This document shows, in pieces, positions 1 to 9,306 of a stretch of DNA of 64,000 bases. The translations under genes were made by a program, and so were the position numbers. Position 1 is the first letter of the stretch. The number at the start of each line of letters is the position of its first letter. The stretch spans positions 1-64,000 of the forward strand of contig CAXBPC010000016.1 in the NCBI GenBank assembly GCA_963977525.1. The letters are read 5' to 3'. Source of the stretch: Ancylomarina sp963977525. Its GTDB lineage: Bacteria; Bacteroidota; Bacteroidia; Bacteroidales; Marinifilaceae. The notes under the pieces were generated by a model. The model saw only the letters and a list, made by a program, of their open reading frames with translations. It was not told where the DNA came from and made no database searches.

Positions 1-237
1 TAAAGATGATAAATTTTATTAATTATAATCTTTACACAAAATCTGAGACAGTATCTATAAAGCACAGAACCTTAAGAAATTAGACAAAGTATGAACAGGC
101 AAGCTTAAAGGATGGCAATTGACTTACAAAGTAGGGGCGCTGTGATATAAGATAGCGCAACGCTAAGGCAGTATCTCATGCGCAAACTTTAGAATGTGAA
201 TACGCGTTCGCGTAGTTTAGATTTATCGCTAAAAAAC

Positions 238-271
238 AAAGCTCCCTTTCCGCATAGGCAGAAAGGGAGCT
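238..271 (-). terminator. Rho-independent terminator of the DUF5362 gene
   Basis: An 11-bp perfect stem AGCTCCCTTTC / GAAAGGGAGCT encloses a 10-nt loop. Read on the minus strand it ends in a T-rich run, just downstream of the minus-strand gene at 295-744. The rest of positions 1-294 shows no gene or other clear element. Confidence 0.75.
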
Positions 272-294
272 CTTGATATATAGTTGTAAGTAGT

Positions 295-744
295 TTATAA
301 ACCTTGACTTGCTCCAAATGCAATAGCACCAATAATGATGATTGGATACAAAGCCAACATCACAATAGTCATGATGCCGACAAATTTGTAATGCGATTTG
401 ATATATTTCATTGCCTCGGTAAGCGTCTGCGAGCTACGAGAAATTAAAGCTTCTTTAGCCTTATTCGAAAATTGAAGCAAGTAATAAATCGGGAAAAAGT
501 AAAGCCCTATTATTACCAAATATAAGAAACCAACTCCTGCCATTGGCACAGGAGTAAAAGCGCTGATATAGTTCGAAGCTGCAAACATCCCTATAGAACC
601 TAAGGCCATAAGCCCAATAAATATAAAGCCTAGAATGGCGAAGAACTTCGTCCACTTACGGGTTTCACGCAAATACACTTCAGCTTGAATTTCCAATACC
701 AGTTCGTTGTTGTTTTCTTGTTCTACTGTTTCTAAGTTTTCCAT
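295..744 (-). CDS. DUF5362-like small membrane protein
   Basis: A 149-residue integral membrane protein of unknown function. It has a short acidic N-terminus, then about four hydrophobic segments near residues 35-55, 66-85 and 120-145, the middle one probably two closely spaced helices. The pattern (WTKFFAILGFIFIGLMALGS near the start, a YFFPIYYL stretch in the middle, KFVGIMTIVMLALYPIIIIG at the end) matches my recollection of the Bacteroidota DUF5362 family. The gene stands alone, has its own terminator downstream, and is divergent from sucC across 374 bp. No catalytic residues are visible, so no role is assigned. Confidence 0.75.
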   Translation of the reverse strand: MENLETVEQENNNELVLEIQAEVYLRETRKWTKFFAILGFIFIGLMALGSIGMFAASNYISAFTPVPMAGVGFLYLVIIGLYFFPIYYLLQFSNKAKEALISRSSQTLTEAMKYIKSHYKFVGIMTIVMLALYPIIIIGAIAFGASQGL

Positions 745-1037
745 AGGGGATTAGTCTGATAATTATTAAAATGTTTACTAATGTATTTATTATTTCATCA
801 AGAACCAGTTTATATATCTCATTTAATAAAATTGACCACATTAAAATAGCCATAAAAACACCGCCTCCCTTTTTCACAAGATGTATAAAATAGAACCGTA
901 TTTACACAAAACATATCTCCAAAGTGCTTAAAATAACCTCATTGATATTATCTATAGGGATTTAAGACAAAGAAGTCCGAAAAAAGACCTTTCATCTTTT
1001 TAAATTCATTCAGTTATTTATATATTTAGGTTCGTTA

Positions 1038-1058
1038 AAAAAACAAGGCTTGTTTTAA
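1038..1058. promoter_or_regulatory. Palindrome upstream of sucC
   Basis: In the 374-bp divergent region 745-1118 there is an inverted repeat AAAACAAG-G-CTTGTTTT, about 60 bp before the sucC start. A half-site AAACAAG recurs near 1078-1084. This could be an operator for sucCD. Nothing else in the region is recognisable, and no clean TTTG/TAnnTTTG promoter is seen. Confidence 0.3.
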
Positions 1059-1118
1059 TCAACATAAGGTTGCGTTTTAAACAAGTTATACTAACTAAGC
1101 CATAATAATTTTAAGCCC

Positions 1119-2291
1119 ATGAAGATTCATGAATATCAAGCCAAAGAGATCTTAAAGTCCTATGGTGTACCTGTTCCCCAAGGGAAAATTGCTTCTACAG
1201 TACAAGAAGCTGAACAAGCAGCTCAAGAAATTGGATTGCCTGTAGTAGTTAAAGCACAAATTCACGCTGGAGGCCGCGGAAAAGGTGGAGGTGTTAAGTT
1301 TGCACCAACTGCTCAGGATGTGAGCCAATACGCTAGTGATATTTTAGGGATGACCCTAATTACACACCAAACGGGTCCTGAGGGCCGATTCGTAAAGAAA
1401 GTTTGGATTGAAGCTGCTTCGAATATCAAGCATGAGTATTATGCGGGTATCGTTCTTGATCGTGCCACATCGAAAGTAACCTTTATGGTTTCTACTGAAG
1501 GTGGTATGGAGATTGAGAAAGTTGCTGAGGAAACACCTGAGAAAATCGTTAAGGTTGGTGTTGATGCTTCAGTAGGTTTACAAGCTTTCCAAGCAAGAGA
1601 AATGGCGTTCGCTTTAGGATTAACGGGAGCTGCATTTAAAAATGGAGTAAAGTTCTTCCTTGCCCTTTACAAAGCCTATATGGGAACTGATGCTTCTCTA
1701 TTCGAGATTAACCCATTGGTTGTAACCGAAGAAGGTGATGTTATCGCATTGGATGCTAAGGCAGATTTCGATAATAATGCTATGTACCGTCAGAAAACAT
1801 TGACTCCACTTCGCGATCTTGACGAAGAAGAGCCATTGGAAATTGAGGCTGACAAGTCTGGTCTTAACTATATCAAACTAGATGGTAACATTGGCTGTAT
1901 GGTGAATGGTGCTGGTTTGGCTATGGGAACCATGGATATTATTAAACTAACGGGTGGTGAGCCTGCTAACTTCCTGGATGTTGGAGGATCGGCTTCTGCT
2001 GAAACCGTAGAACAAGGTTTCCGTATTATCCTTTCAGATGAGAATGTAAAGGCTGTTTTAATCAATATTTTTGGCGGTATCGTTCGTTGCGATCGTGTTG
2101 CCAATGGCGTTATTCAAGCCATCAAAAATATCAATACTCAAGTACCTATTGTGGTTCGATTACAAGGAACCAACGCTGAAGAAGGTAAAAGACTTCTTGA
2201 AGAATCTGGCATGAATATTATTGCTGCCACAGAGCTTAAAGATTCTGCAGAGAAAGTTGTTGCCACTTTGGGACAAACAGTAGGTAAATAA
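1119..2291 (+). CDS. sucC: Succinyl-CoA ligase (ADP-forming) beta subunit
   Basis: The beta subunit of succinyl-CoA synthetase, the TCA-cycle step that couples succinyl-CoA and succinate to nucleotide phosphorylation. At 390 residues it has the normal family length. The N-terminal half is an ATP-grasp domain (start MKIHEYQAKEIL, glycine-rich AGGRGKGGGVKF loop near residue 50). The C-terminal half is the CoA-ligase domain, with GGSASAETVEQGF and the conserved NIFGGIVRCDRVA stretch. The ATG at 1119 begins the universally conserved MKIHEYQAK. The gene lies 53 bp upstream of sucD, and the two surely form one transcript that ends at the terminator near 3244. Confidence 0.98.
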   Translation: MKIHEYQAKEILKSYGVPVPQGKIASTVQEAEQAAQEIGLPVVVKAQIHAGGRGKGGGVKFAPTAQDVSQYASDILGMTLITHQTGPEGRFVKKVWIEAASNIKHEYYAGIVLDRATSKVTFMVSTEGGMEIEKVAEETPEKIVKVGVDASVGLQAFQAREMAFALGLTGAAFKNGVKFFLALYKAYMGTDASLFEINPLVVTEEGDVIALDAKADFDNNAMYRQKTLTPLRDLDEEEPLEIEADKSGLNYIKLDGNIGCMVNGAGLAMGTMDIIKLTGGEPANFLDVGGSASAETVEQGFRIILSDENVKAVLINIFGGIVRCDRVANGVIQAIKNINTQVPIVVRLQGTNAEEGKRLLEESGMNIIAATELKDSAEKVVATLGQTVGK

Positions 2292-2344
2292 GTATTAGAA
2301 AGGATCAAGTTTGATGATCCATCACTATTAAAACAATCGACACA

Positions 2345-3220
2345 ATGAGTGTATTAGTAAATAAAGATACAAGACTAGTGGTTCAGGGAATTACTGGTAC
2401 AGAAGGGGGATTTCATACCCAACAAATGATTGAATACGGAACCAATGTGGTTGCCGGTGTTACACCAGGTAAAGGTGGACAAATGTTTATGGATAGCGTA
2501 CCTGTTTTCAATACAGTAAAGGATGCTGTGAAAATTGCAGGTGCTAATGCTTCAGTTATTTTCGTTCCACCAGCATTTGCTGCTGATGCGATTATGGAAG
2601 CTGCTGATGCTGGTATTGAGCTTGTGGTATGTATCACCGAGGGTATTCCAACTCTTGATATGGTTGATGTTCATGAGTTCCTTTCGAAGCGTCCTAAGAC
2701 AACCTTGATCGGACCTAACTGTCCAGGTGTGATTACACCAGGAGTAGCGAAGATCGGTATCATGCCAGGTTTCATTCATAAGCCCGGTAAAATTGGTATC
2801 ATCTCACGTTCGGGGACTCTAACTTACGAAGCGGTTCATCAGCTAGGTAATGCTGGTTTCGGTCAGTCTACTGCTATCGGTATTGGTGGTGACCCAATTA
2901 TTGGAACCAAGCATATCGATGCTGTTAAGCTATTAAACGAAGATCCTGATACTGAGGCTATCGTTCTAATCGGTGAAATTGGTGGTTCTGATGAAGAAAC
3001 TGCTGCTGCCTATATTGCTAAGCATGTGAAAAAACCTGTTGTTGCATTCATCGCTGGTCAGACTGCTCCTGAAGGGAAACGTATGGGACATGCGGGTGCA
3101 ATTATCGCTGGTGGCAAAGGTACTGCTGCCGAAAAAATGGAAGCACTTGCTGCTGCCGGTATTCACGTTGTAAAGTCTCCTGCTGATATTGGAAATAAAA
3201 TGAAAGAGGTTTTAGGATAG
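2345..3220 (+). CDS. sucD: Succinyl-CoA ligase alpha subunit
   Basis: The catalytic alpha subunit of succinyl-CoA synthetase, 291 residues. The N-terminal CoA-binding Rossmann domain begins MSVLVNKDTRLVVQGITGTE. The C-terminal ligase domain carries the active-site histidine, which is phosphorylated in the reaction, in GKRMGHAGAIIAGGKGTA (His249). The conserved IGPNCPGVITPG and GIISRSGTLTYEA stretches are intact. It follows sucC in the same operon and is followed by a strong terminator, so no further gene is co-transcribed. Confidence 0.98.
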   Translation: MSVLVNKDTRLVVQGITGTEGGFHTQQMIEYGTNVVAGVTPGKGGQMFMDSVPVFNTVKDAVKIAGANASVIFVPPAFAADAIMEAADAGIELVVCITEGIPTLDMVDVHEFLSKRPKTTLIGPNCPGVITPGVAKIGIMPGFIHKPGKIGIISRSGTLTYEAVHQLGNAGFGQSTAIGIGGDPIIGTKHIDAVKLLNEDPDTEAIVLIGEIGGSDEETAAAYIAKHVKKPVVAFIAGQTAPEGKRMGHAGAIIAGGKGTAAEKMEALAAAGIHVVKSPADIGNKMKEVLG

Positions 3221-3243
3221 AAAATCTAATTCTAAAAAATACA

Positions 3244-3278
3244 AAAGCCGTTCACAGAAGTGAGCGGCTTTATTTTTA
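3244..3278 (+). terminator. sucCD terminator
   Basis: The 12-bp stem AAAGCCGTTCAC / GTGAGCGGCTTT has one G-T pair and the loop AGAA. It is followed by TATTTTTATT and lies 23 bp after the sucD stop. Confidence 0.9.
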
Positions 3279-3288
3279 TTCATATTTT

Positions 3289-3330
3289 ACACCCTTTCGT
3301 CTGCCGACACTTTCCCTAAAGGGAAAGATT
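3289..3330 (+). repeat. Short interspersed repeat, copy A
   Basis: This copy begins ACACCCTTTCGTCTGCCGAC and ends with the small hairpin CTTTCCCTAAAGGGAAAG. It resembles copy B at 3368-3411 read in reverse, giving an inverted pair about 37 bp apart. It does not look like coding sequence. Confidence 0.6.
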
Positions 3331-3367
3331 CAAAAATAAAACTTAGATATTTATTCAGAGTTCTTCT

Positions 3368-3411
3368 AATCTCCCTTTTCAGGGGAGATGTCCGAAGGAC
3401 AGAGGGGTGTT
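3368..3411 (-). repeat. Short interspersed repeat, copy B
   Basis: Read on the minus strand, this copy begins ACACCCCTCTGTCCTTCGGA and ends CTCCCCTGAAAAGGGAGATT. That is the same layout as copy A: an ACACCC head, a TCxGxC centre and a terminal hairpin. I recall similar CTCTGTCCTTCGGACATCTCCCC elements scattered between genes in Bacteroidota genomes. Confidence 0.6.
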
Positions 3412-3449
3412 ATTTAAAATCCATCAAAAACTAAACTCAAGAATATAAT

Positions 3450-5342
3450 TTAATTCTTAGAAAGCGGAATACTAAATCGAACTCGAGTTCCATGTAATTC
3501 CTTGTTCAGAGTTTTAAGATCAATAACCTCTATACTCAAATCTTTCTTCGAGTAATAATTGTAAATCCTTACCCTATCCTTAATTATTTCAGTAGCCATA
3601 GGCTTATGAACACCTGTCTGCTTTTTTGCATTTAAAACACCAACGCCATTATCCTCAACAGTAAAATCGATACTGTTATTCTCTTCATTTTTAAGCAAAC
3701 AAATCTTTATCTCAGCATCTGGATTATTTCTCAACTCACCATGAATGAGAGCATTCTCAACAATAGGTTGCGCTAACATTGGTGGTACGCGAATTTCATC
3801 TAAGTCTATTTCAGAATCAATATCAAAACGATATGTAATACCATTATCAAATCTCAAGTTCTGAAGATCGACGTAGGCTGCTAATATATCCAACTCCTCG
3901 CGCACAGTAATATATTCATGGGTAGAATTCTCTAGAACGCCACGCACCAATCCTGAAAGCTTAGACAAATAACGAAAAGCTTTATCATGATCTTTATCGA
4001 GAATGAAATCTTGAATTACAGATAAAGAATTAAATAGAAAGTGAGGATTCATTTGGCTTAGCCTTACTTTCTGCTCTAAGGAAAGTGTTAGTAATTTATT
4101 TCTATTCGACCTTGATCTCAAATAGTAAAGTACAAAACCACTAGCCAATAATATTAAACTGATTAATGCAATAAGCAAAATATTTTTTCTACTCAAATCA
4201 AGATCTTTAATGGCAAGTTCTTTTTCTTTTAAATAAAGATAATGCGTCAGTTGAAGCTCTTCAAGCCTCTTTGATCGATTCTCTTTATTTAAAGAGTCAG
4301 TTATTATAGCTTGTTTCTGATAATAAGAATAAGCCTTCTCGAAGTTTTGTGTTTTTTCAAAGATTATAGCTTTCTGTATGTAGTTTTTTTGCAAATCCTC
4401 TCGAAGTTTATATTCTAAACATATGTCTTCTGACTTTTTCAAGGCATCTAAAGCATCATCATAACGCTCCAAAGCTGTTAAAGATTTAGCAGTATAGAGA
4501 TAATTCTTAGGTAAACCCCAATAATCATTTATCTCTTTTCGAATCTGTTCACTGCGGCCATAATAATCTAAGGATTTTTCAAATTCTTCTTTGAAATAAG
4601 CAACCTCTCCTAAATTCAGAAGGATATCACCTTTATCTCTAAGGTTCACGTCATATTCCTCACTCAAAATATCAGCTTGATTCAAATACTTAAAAGCTAT
4701 ATCAAATTGCTTCTGTTCCAAATATAAGACACCCAAATTCATATTTACTTTCGCTATTCTTGGACCATACTCAAGCTCCTTAAACAATGAAAGCGCCATC
4801 AAAAAGTTCTGCTCTGCTTCTTTAAAATTCAATAGGTTATGGTAAACTCCACCTATATTCAGGTAGATACTTGCGATTCCCTTAGTATATCCTACTTCTT
4901 CATAGATTTTCTTTGCTTCAAGATAATTATCTAACGCTAATTCTGACCTGTTCGTTCTTCTATATATAATAGCAGTATTATTCAAAAGCTTACCAACATC
5001 AACCTTTTGTCCTGTTTTTTGAAACTCATGTATCGCCTTATTATAATGCACAAGAGAAATATCATATTTAGCCTGATAGAAATAACTCACTCCTTGTGTT
5101 TTTTCAGCTAGGCCTACTAATGAAGGATCTTCTGTTTCGCGCGCCAGTTTAATTACTCTTTTACCAAGTTCAAGTGACTCTGTGGGAGCACTTGATCTTA
5201 AGGTCTCCATCTTCTTTATTGAATCTAGAAGTTGATCGTGAAATCCCAAATTTGAAACTAAACTATCTCGAGAAAAGATGCTTCCAACAAGGTTAAGACT
5301 TAGAAAAAGGCATGAAATGCTTAATAATATAAATTTCCGCAT
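3450..5342 (-). CDS. TPR-containing LytS-type sensor histidine kinase
   Basis: A 630-residue sensor kinase. An N-terminal signal peptide or anchor (residues 1-22) precedes about 330 residues of tetratricopeptide repeats (roughly 60-370), presumed periplasmic. One membrane helix follows at 387-408, then a cytoplasmic His_kinase domain. The phosphoacceptor is His434 in QMNPHFLFNSL. The ATP-binding part has the N-box PPMLAQPIVENALIHGELR and the G-box DNGVGV. Members of this family usually phosphorylate LytTR-type regulators, but none is encoded nearby. It lies 13 bp after a 641-residue paralogue of the same build and is probably co-transcribed with it. The ligand is unknown. Confidence 0.9.
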   Translation of the reverse strand: MRKFILLSISCLFLSLNLVGSIFSRDSLVSNLGFHDQLLDSIKKMETLRSSAPTESLELGKRVIKLARETEDPSLVGLAEKTQGVSYFYQAKYDISLVHYNKAIHEFQKTGQKVDVGKLLNNTAIIYRRTNRSELALDNYLEAKKIYEEVGYTKGIASIYLNIGGVYHNLLNFKEAEQNFLMALSLFKELEYGPRIAKVNMNLGVLYLEQKQFDIAFKYLNQADILSEEYDVNLRDKGDILLNLGEVAYFKEEFEKSLDYYGRSEQIRKEINDYWGLPKNYLYTAKSLTALERYDDALDALKKSEDICLEYKLREDLQKNYIQKAIIFEKTQNFEKAYSYYQKQAIITDSLNKENRSKRLEELQLTHYLYLKEKELAIKDLDLSRKNILLIALISLILLASGFVLYYLRSRSNRNKLLTLSLEQKVRLSQMNPHFLFNSLSVIQDFILDKDHDKAFRYLSKLSGLVRGVLENSTHEYITVREELDILAAYVDLQNLRFDNGITYRFDIDSEIDLDEIRVPPMLAQPIVENALIHGELRNNPDAEIKICLLKNEENNSIDFTVEDNGVGVLNAKKQTGVHKPMATEIIKDRVRIYNYYSKKDLSIEVIDLKTLNKELHGTRVRFSIPLSKN

Positions 5343-5355
5343 GATGAATAAGTCG

Positions 5356-7281
5356 TTAAGCCTGAGTTGGAATAGTAAAACGTGCTAAGGTTCCTTGAGT
5401 GTTATTATCAATAAACTTGAGGTCTATCACATCCAATTTCATCTGATGCTTTGATTTGTAGTTGTAGATCTGAATACGATCGCGTGCGATTTGCATTGCT
5501 AGGGATTTCTTTTCTTTCATGAGCGACTTCTTCTTGCCCTCTTGAATTCCAATACCATTATCTTGAATGCTAAATGCTACAAAATTATCATCTACGGACT
5601 CAAGTTTTATAAGAATTTCAGGCTTATCAACTTCTTGCAAATTTGCGTGAACAAGGGCATTTTCAATAAATGGCTGAGTCAACATTGGTGGGATATTCAA
5701 CTCATCTAAATCAATACGCTCATCAATCTCAAAACGGAATTTTAAAGGAAAATCGAAACGTAATTTCTGTAAATCGATATACTTCTCTAAAGTACTAAGC
5801 TCTTTTCGAAGGCTAATATGTTCCTCACGTGAATCTTCCAGAACATTACGAACAAGAGTTCCCAGTTCAGATAAATATAAATTGGCCTTATCACTCTCGT
5901 TGTCAAGAACCAAACTTTGAACAGCTGTCAATGCATTAAATAAGAAATGAGGGTTCATTTGAGATAGCAACACTTTCTGATCTAAGCTCATTAACCTATG
6001 CTCTGCCTTTAGTTTATTTATTCTAAAAGAAACAACAATAGCTATAACTCCCAGGAGCATAATCACAATCAGCGCAACTAACCAAGCATTCTTTTTGCCT
6101 AGCTCAAGATCCTGAATTCGAGTCTCCTGAGTCATCAATTCCATCTTCTGCTTAGTCTGATCCATGTCATACTTAACCATCAGTTCATTGTACTTCTCCT
6201 CATTAAGTACCGACTGAATTGAATCTCCAGTTTCCTTGTATTTTTCATAGAAATTAAGAGCTAATCTATACTTACCTATTCCTTTGTAGAGTTTATAATA
6301 AGCTGTATACACATCCACTTCCCAGCTTTGATCATTATTCATCTCAGCCAAATCCTGCATAGTACCAAGAAATTGTTCTGCTTTTTTATATTCTTTTTTA
6401 ACAAAAGCAAGCTCAAACATCTCATGGTAAACACCAATTAACTCTTCATAATCACCTCTTAGCTTACGAATGTCAAAGCTCTTCTTAATATATGTATCTG
6501 CCAAATCAAAAGCTTCAGTTCTACGATGGATAATACCAATATTCAAATAAAGCCTACTTTCCATGGTGCAATTACCAGTATTTAAAACAATCTTCAAAGA
6601 TTTCTTATATGATTTTAAAGCTTGCTCAAATTTATTCTGCTTTTCATAGATGACTCCCAAATTATTAAGGGCACTTATCTGATCACTAATATTATCGATG
6701 TCTTCTGCAAGCTTCAAGCCTGAACTGTAATATCCTTCTGCTCTTTCATAGTTATCCATCGAAACAGCGATATAACCCATATTTATATAGATGGATGAAA
6801 GCCCTGCTGTATGATTTATATCTGAAAAGATCTCAATTTCTTTTAAATAATACTCTAATGCTTTACTATACTCTCCTCTTTTCCTATAAATAACCCCAAT
6901 ATTGCCAAGAGTTTTACCAACTTGAATCATATTGCCTAACTCTTTAAATATTACAAGAGACTTTTCCCAATAAAGCATACACGAATCAAAATCTCTTGCG
7001 TAATAATAGTTTACTCCTTGTGTTTTAAAAGCTAAAGCCAAAAGTGAATCAGCCTGTTCCTTTTCTGCAAGTTTAATAGCTTTTTCACAAATCTCTACAC
7101 TAATATTCTTACTACTATCTCTATAGCTAACCGAAGATTCTATCAGATTCGAAATAATCTGTTCGTGGATATTTGATACAGTTTCACCGTTCTGAGCGTT
7201 TGAACTAAATATGAAAGTGCAAAATATGAAAAATAGAGTGAAAATATTTTTTGACATAGTACGGCTTATTTTAGATAACAA
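5356..7281 (-). CDS. TPR-containing LytS-type sensor histidine kinase (paralogue)
   Basis: A 641-residue paralogue of the downstream kinase, with the same order of parts: a signal sequence ending near SSNAQ, TPR repeats (about 85-370), one membrane helix (399-419) and a His_kinase domain with His445 in QMNPHFLFNAL and N-box PPMLTQPFIENALVHANL. A second ATG at 7257 (residue 9) gives a more normal signal peptide, MSKNIFTLFFIFCTFIFSSN, and may be the true start. The two genes look like an old tandem duplication, since their TPR sequences differ widely. No cognate response regulator is adjacent. Confidence 0.9.
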   Translation of the reverse strand: MLSKISRTMSKNIFTLFFIFCTFIFSSNAQNGETVSNIHEQIISNLIESSVSYRDSSKNISVEICEKAIKLAEKEQADSLLALAFKTQGVNYYYARDFDSCMLYWEKSLVIFKELGNMIQVGKTLGNIGVIYRKRGEYSKALEYYLKEIEIFSDINHTAGLSSIYINMGYIAVSMDNYERAEGYYSSGLKLAEDIDNISDQISALNNLGVIYEKQNKFEQALKSYKKSLKIVLNTGNCTMESRLYLNIGIIHRRTEAFDLADTYIKKSFDIRKLRGDYEELIGVYHEMFELAFVKKEYKKAEQFLGTMQDLAEMNNDQSWEVDVYTAYYKLYKGIGKYRLALNFYEKYKETGDSIQSVLNEEKYNELMVKYDMDQTKQKMELMTQETRIQDLELGKKNAWLVALIVIMLLGVIAIVVSFRINKLKAEHRLMSLDQKVLLSQMNPHFLFNALTAVQSLVLDNESDKANLYLSELGTLVRNVLEDSREEHISLRKELSTLEKYIDLQKLRFDFPLKFRFEIDERIDLDELNIPPMLTQPFIENALVHANLQEVDKPEILIKLESVDDNFVAFSIQDNGIGIQEGKKKSLMKEKKSLAMQIARDRIQIYNYKSKHQMKLDVIDLKFIDNNTQGTLARFTIPTQA

Positions 7282-7374
7282 AATAAGTGAAAACTATTGA
7301 GAAACAAAACGTTAAACTCAATATAGATTCATATCAAAAAACCTCACCATTCCTCATAACTACCTATATATCAC

Positions 7375-7417
7375 AATAAATAAGAGCTTACTTTAAAAAA
7401 GTAAGCTCTTATTTATT
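7375..7417 (-). terminator. Long hairpin terminator downstream of ald
   Basis: A 17-bp perfect stem AATAAATAAGAGCTTAC / GTAAGCTCTTATTTATT has an A/T-only loop. It lies about 85 bp beyond the ald stop on the minus strand and upstream of the kinase pair, so it probably ends the ald transcript. Confidence 0.7.
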
Positions 7418-7501
7418 TGACGAAACATCATATTATATGTTTAAAAACAACTGAGCTCCTCATTAAAAGAATTTTACATTAAAAAAGAGAAGCTTCTTAT
7501 A

Positions 7502-8734
7502 TTACATAGACGCAAAAAATAGGTTTATATCTTTCGCCAGTATTCCAATACAATTTCCCAAGCGTTGGTTGGTTAAAATTCCTTGATAAATATAGGTTCC
7601 ATGTCTTAAGCCCATATCAGTTTTTAAGAACTGATGTAATCCACCATTATTACCAATATGCAATAGCAAGGGTGCACAAATATTACTCATAGCTAAAGAT
7701 GCCGTTCTACTTACATGCGAGGCCAAGTTTGGAACACAATAATGAATCACGCCATGCTTTGTAAATACAGGATTTTCATGTGTAGTTATCTCCGATGTCT
7801 CGAAACAGCCTCCTTGATCAATACTCAAGTCGATAATTACAGAGCCTTCTTTCATTTCCTTAATCATATCCTCGGTTACAAGTGTTCCTGGATGGTTGCC
7901 TTCGTATCGAAGTGCACCAATCACAACATCAGCAGATTTAAGAGCTTTAGTTAAAACGGAAGGATGGAAGGTTGATGTATGCACGCGCTGACCAAGATGA
8001 TCTTCTAAACGGCGTAATCGATACATAGAATTATCAAAGACTTTGATGCTTGCTCCGAGTCCCATAGCAGCTCTACCAGCATATTCCGCTGCTGTTCCTG
8101 CTCCTAGAATAATAACTTCAGTAGGTGAAACTCCAGTAACCCCACCAAGAAGAACACCTTTGCCACCTTTGCCTTTGCTTAGGTATTCTCCAGCAATCAT
8201 AACAGCTGACACACCTGCAATCTCACTCATAGAGCGAACTACAGGAAAATGGTTATCTCTATCCTTTAAATATTCAAAAGCAATAGCAGTTACTTTTTTC
8301 TGCATCAACTTTCTAATATCCTCAGCACGCTGACAATGTACCTGGAGTGCAGACATGATAATTTGATTTCCCTTAAGTAGATCTATCTCCTTTGAAGATA
8401 AAGGAGAAATCTGTAAAACAATATCACATTGGTAAATTTCAGCTTTAGTACGAACAATCAGAGCTCCTTTCTCACTGTATTCCCTATCAGTATAATTAGA
8501 TGCAAAACCAGCCCCTTCTTCAATAAGAATTTCGTGTCCGTTGTTCACCAACATTTCAACTGTAAGAGGTGTCAAGCAAATTCTATTTTCACCTCTATAA
8601 TCTTCACGAGGAAGACCAATAACCAATCTCTTCTTACTCTTCTCTATCTCTAATAGCCTTTCCTTTGGATGATAAAATTCATAGCCAACGGGAAAGTTTT
8701 TAGGGGTATCACTTAGGTTTGCCATAATCGTCAT
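7502..8734 (-). CDS. ald: Alanine dehydrogenase
   Basis: An NAD-dependent alanine dehydrogenase (AlaDH/PNT family) that interconverts alanine with pyruvate and ammonium. It is 410 residues, slightly longer than the usual 370. The N-terminal domain has IGLPREDYRGENRICLTP and the alpha/beta substrate region. The NAD-binding Rossmann motif is VIILGAGTAAEYAGRAAMGLGA near residue 210. The conserved IDLSIDQGGCFETS and HYCVPNLASHVSRTAS stretches follow. A start three codons in (8725) is also possible. It is the last gene of a minus-strand run sprE-porX-tsaE-ald, 106 bp after tsaE, so it may share that transcript. Confidence 0.93.
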   Translation of the reverse strand: MTIMANLSDTPKNFPVGYEFYHPKERLLEIEKSKKRLVIGLPREDYRGENRICLTPLTVEMLVNNGHEILIEEGAGFASNYTDREYSEKGALIVRTKAEIYQCDIVLQISPLSSKEIDLLKGNQIIMSALQVHCQRAEDIRKLMQKKVTAIAFEYLKDRDNHFPVVRSMSEIAGVSAVMIAGEYLSKGKGGKGVLLGGVTGVSPTEVIILGAGTAAEYAGRAAMGLGASIKVFDNSMYRLRRLEDHLGQRVHTSTFHPSVLTKALKSADVVIGALRYEGNHPGTLVTEDMIKEMKEGSVIIDLSIDQGGCFETSEITTHENPVFTKHGVIHYCVPNLASHVSRTASLAMSNICAPLLLHIGNNGGLHQFLKTDMGLRHGTYIYQGILTNQRLGNCIGILAKDINLFFASM

Positions 8735-8840
8735 TTATGCCGTTAATGTCTTCTTTGAAAACACAAGTTAATGTTTTTTTTAGAGCTTAACAGATTTTGA
8801 TAATTACATCTGGAAATAAAGAGCTTCTTCAGAGGATAAA

Positions 8841-9263
8841 TTAATCCTTTTGAACCTGAATTGTTCGACTTCCATCTTCCTCTTCCGTAAAATTCAAATT
8901 GATAACATCGGGAGGTAAAATTGATTCAATACGCTCTGGCCATTCGATAAAACACATGGCTTTGCTATAGAAGTAATCCTCGTAACCAAAATCATAAGCT
9001 TCATGCACATCTTCTATTCTATAAAAGTCGAAATGATAAACAACCTTATCTTCCGGAGTACGATATTCATTTACAATTGCAAAGGTTGGACTATTAATCG
9101 TGTCATCAACACCTAATTCTTCACAGACAGCCTTAACAAAGGTTGTTTTACCAACTCCCATAGCCCCATACATTGCAAATACACGGCGTTCTCCAACTAA
9201 TTCGATAAACTGCTTTGCTACCGAATTGATATCTTCTAAACTTTTTATTCTTAATTCAGTCAT
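8841..9263 (-). CDS. tsaE: tRNA threonylcarbamoyladenosine biosynthesis ATPase TsaE
   Basis: TsaE is the ATPase of the TsaBDE complex that makes the universal t6A37 modification of ANN-decoding tRNAs. At 140 residues it has the normal family size. The P-loop is YGAMGVGKTTFVKAVCEELG near residue 32. The conserved SPTFAIVNEY and HFDFYRI stretches follow, and FIEWPERI carries the Walker B-like acidic region. It sits 43 bp downstream of porX, which suggests co-transcription. Confidence 0.96.
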   Translation of the reverse strand: MTELRIKSLEDINSVAKQFIELVGERRVFAMYGAMGVGKTTFVKAVCEELGVDDTINSPTFAIVNEYRTPEDKVVYHFDFYRIEDVHEAYDFGYEDYFYSKAMCFIEWPERIESILPPDVINLNFTEEEDGSRTIQVQKD

Positions 9264-9306
9264 CTTTAACTAATACTAATTGTCCTACAATCTTAGAAAA
9301 AATCTC

